A stretch of 7,565 bases of DNA from the NCBI GenBank assembly GCA_002417685.1, contig DICP01000063.1:476-8040 (forward strand). The letters run 5' to 3'. The notes below the pieces were generated by a model, which was given only the letters and a program-made list of their open reading frames with translations, was not told where the DNA came from and did not search any database. The translations under genes were made by a program, and so were the position numbers. This document shows positions 6,231 to 7,565 of the stretch, piece after piece (within the stretch, counting starts at the first letter, position 1; every line of letters starts with the position of its first letter). The stretch is from Candidatus Mesolinea sp. UBA5823. Its GTDB lineage: Bacteria > Chloroflexota > Anaerolineae > Anaerolineales > Anaerolineaceae.

Positions 6231-7565
6231 AACACCTATTTCTTCAGCTACATCCGGCATTCCCAGTTTAATCAACAGTTCCTTAGGGATCATGCCATCT
6301 TCCGTCCAGCCTTTGGCTTTGTAATAGAGTTGTTTTCCGTAAGCTAATTCTTCATCCGTTACGACCACACCAGCAGCAGGCCCTTTGGTGAATGGCTCAT
6401 GTTTCCAACGCCAAGGCAAGTCATCATCTTCTGGTTTCCAACCTTCGCGGATATTGAAAGCCTTCTTAATATTCGTCGCACGTACGCCAATGAGGTCAAC
6501 ATCATCATAGCCGAAGTTCCAACCGGTGGTGGCGTTGATCAGCTTTGCGATTGTTGGCCAAGCTCCCGAGCGGTCAGCTTTACCGGTGAAGCAGCGGCGG
6601 ATGAATTTGCAAAGGGGCAGTGTATCATAAACTGCAGCGTATTCCTCAGATTCTGCGGCTACTTTTCCGCGGGTTTCGTCCAGCGTGAAGCGGTTCGTCT
6701 CGCCCTTCATGTCCGGGTCATAGGCAGCCGAGCGGTTGTGGCAGCCGCCGCGCGTGCCTACTGCCAAACCGATGGCAAAAGTTTTGAGCGAGCGAGCGTC
6801 ATAGCCGGGGCATTCTAAGCCTTTGGTATTCATTGCCCATTTCCAGGATTCCGTGCCGCGTTCAGCATCAATAATCTTGCTGGCAATGCGGGTTCCGTTT
6901 GATAGAAGATCGCCAATGCCTTCGCGATCGCGGATCATCTTAGCGAGTGCAATTGCGGCTTCAGCGTTGCCAAAGCGCATTTCCAGCCCTTCGGGGTAGG
7001 ATTTACAGGCAAAGTCTTCTTTCTTCAATACACCGCGCTCGTAGCATTCCATCGCATAAGAAATGGTAACGCCCATGGTCATGCTATCCATGCCATCGTG
7101 GTCGGCAATCTCCAGTAGCTGGATGCTGGCACGAATATCTGAAATCCCCAAATTGCAGCTGTTAGCCTGCAAGGCTTCATATTCCACACCGGTCATGGCA
7201 CCCGCAAAGGGGCCTGTTTTGACAATGGACATTTGCTCGCAAGCGATGGGGCATTGTGCGCAGGAAATCACCTTGACCTTATGGTGTTCGTCCAGATATT
7301 CCCCGCTGATGAGGTTAATATCTTCAAAAACGCCTTCTTGGAAGTTACGGGTTGGTAAAACGCCCATCTCACATGAATTTTTCATGCCAGTTGCGGTACC
7401 GTAAATACGGTATTTGGCTGTGTGTTCTCCTTGGGCTGCCTTCGAAATATCGTAAGAAAGCTGCATCAAGGTTTGAGGGTCATACACCCGGACGCCTTTG
7501 GTGCCACGTACAGAAAGCGCTTTGAGCTTCTTTGAAGCCCACACGGAGCCATGCCCTGTGCGCCC
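6228..7565 (-). CDS. AOR-family tungsten/molybdopterin aldehyde:ferredoxin oxidoreductase, 5' partial
   Basis: Catalytic subunit of the aldehyde:ferredoxin oxidoreductase family, which binds a W (or Mo) bis-pterin cofactor and one [4Fe-4S] cluster. 445 codons are visible. The reading frame stays open to the window edge, where it reads GRTGHGS followed by SKKLKAL, the conserved internal RTGxG...SKxLKA block of AORs, so the true start lies outside the window. Counting from the edge, cluster ligands are C102, C105 and C109 (CxxCxxxC) plus C319. The two pterin motifs known from Pyrococcus AOR appear as DHDGMDS (155-161) and DTLPLCK (314-320), with the Asp-to-Cys spacing kept. A CPGYDAR segment and RGGCHNRSAAY resemble the AorB/BamB branch more than archaeal AOR. 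The substrate cannot be read from the sequence; aldehyde oxidation, acid reduction or a BamB-like ring reduction are all possible. It heads the visible operon and ends 8 bases before the ferredoxin gene. Confidence 0.93.
   Translation of the reverse strand, partial: GRTGHGSVWASKKLKALSVRGTKGVRVYDPQTLMQLSYDISKAAQGEHTAKYRIYGTATGMKNSCEMGVLPTRNFQEGVFEDINLISGEYLDEHHKVKVISCAQCPIACEQMSIVKTGPFAGAMTGVEYEALQANSCNLGISDIRASIQLLEIADHDGMDSMTMGVTISYAMECYERGVLKKEDFACKSYPEGLEMRFGNAEAAIALAKMIRDREGIGDLLSNGTRIASKIIDAERGTESWKWAMNTKGLECPGYDARSLKTFAIGLAVGTRGGCHNRSAAYDPDMKGETNRFTLDETRGKVAAESEEYAAVYDTLPLCKFIRRCFTGKADRSGAWPTIAKLINATTGWNFGYDDVDLIGVRATNIKKAFNIREGWKPEDDDLPWRWKHEPFTKGPAAGVVVTDEELAYGKQLYYKAKGWTEDGMIPKELLIKLGMPDVAEEIGV

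Noticed and set aside
7542..7544. GTG as the start of the AOR gene
   Set aside because: The same frame continues to the window edge and encodes the conserved RTGxGS block immediately upstream, so this GTG is an internal Val.

Overview
The window is one densely packed operon read entirely from the minus strand, so transcription runs from 7565 towards 1. It encodes an iron-sulfur and flavin electron-transfer machine attached to a tungsten/molybdenum-type aldehyde:ferredoxin oxidoreductase (AOR). No tRNA, rRNA, CRISPR, insertion sequence, promoter or terminator is visible. Both window edges cut through genes of the same operon. No stretch without a gene is longer than 8 bases.

In transcription order the genes are: (1) an AOR-family catalytic subunit whose 5' end lies outside the window (7565-6228); (2) a ferredoxin with motifs for four [4Fe-4S] clusters (6219-5707); (3) an HdrA flavoprotein with a C-terminal MvhD-like domain (5710-3191); (4) an HdrC-like protein fused to a two-cluster ferredoxin domain (3194-2613); (5) a stand-alone MvhD/FlxD protein (2616-2173); (6) a FlxC-like iron-sulfur protein (2180-1212); (7) a FlxB/HydB/AsrA-like iron-sulfur protein (1215-190); (8) the N-terminus of a FlxA/HydG/AsrB-like FAD/NAD(P)-binding subunit (200-1). 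Junctions are 4-base ATGA overlaps, slightly longer overlaps, or an 8-base gap, so the genes are almost certainly co-translated.

The main point is that hdrA looks like two ORFs (5710-5096 and 5080-3191), but these lie in the same frame and are separated only by a single TGA and five codons. The TGA falls exactly where HdrA proteins have the second cysteine of the Asp-Cys-Ser-x-Cys-Ile-Leu motif, before the conserved Pro-Lys-Met-Val. A 9-bp hairpin with a GGC loop begins 17 nt after the TGA, in the position of a bacterial SECIS element. I therefore annotate one selenocysteine-containing HdrA of 839 residues, with Sec at position 205.

How the genes may work together (inference): the AOR oxidises an aldehyde, or reduces an acid or another substrate, and exchanges electrons through the four-cluster ferredoxin with HdrA, whose FAD is the likely bifurcation or confurcation site. 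The MvhD and Flx subunits would connect this to NAD(P)H. The layout recalls two known systems: FlxABCD-HdrABC of anaerobes, and the Bam complex of class II benzoyl-CoA reductases (BamB is AOR-like, BamC a ferredoxin, BamE HdrA-like, BamF MvhD-like). It matches neither exactly: no HdrB is seen, and an AOR heads the set.

The organism is a strict anaerobe with W/Mo-pterin and selenocysteine metabolism. A SECIS-like hairpin inside the reading frame just after the TGA favours Bacteria over Archaea. The lineage cannot be fixed from the sequence; Chloroflexota, Desulfobacterota and Firmicutes relatives are all plausible.
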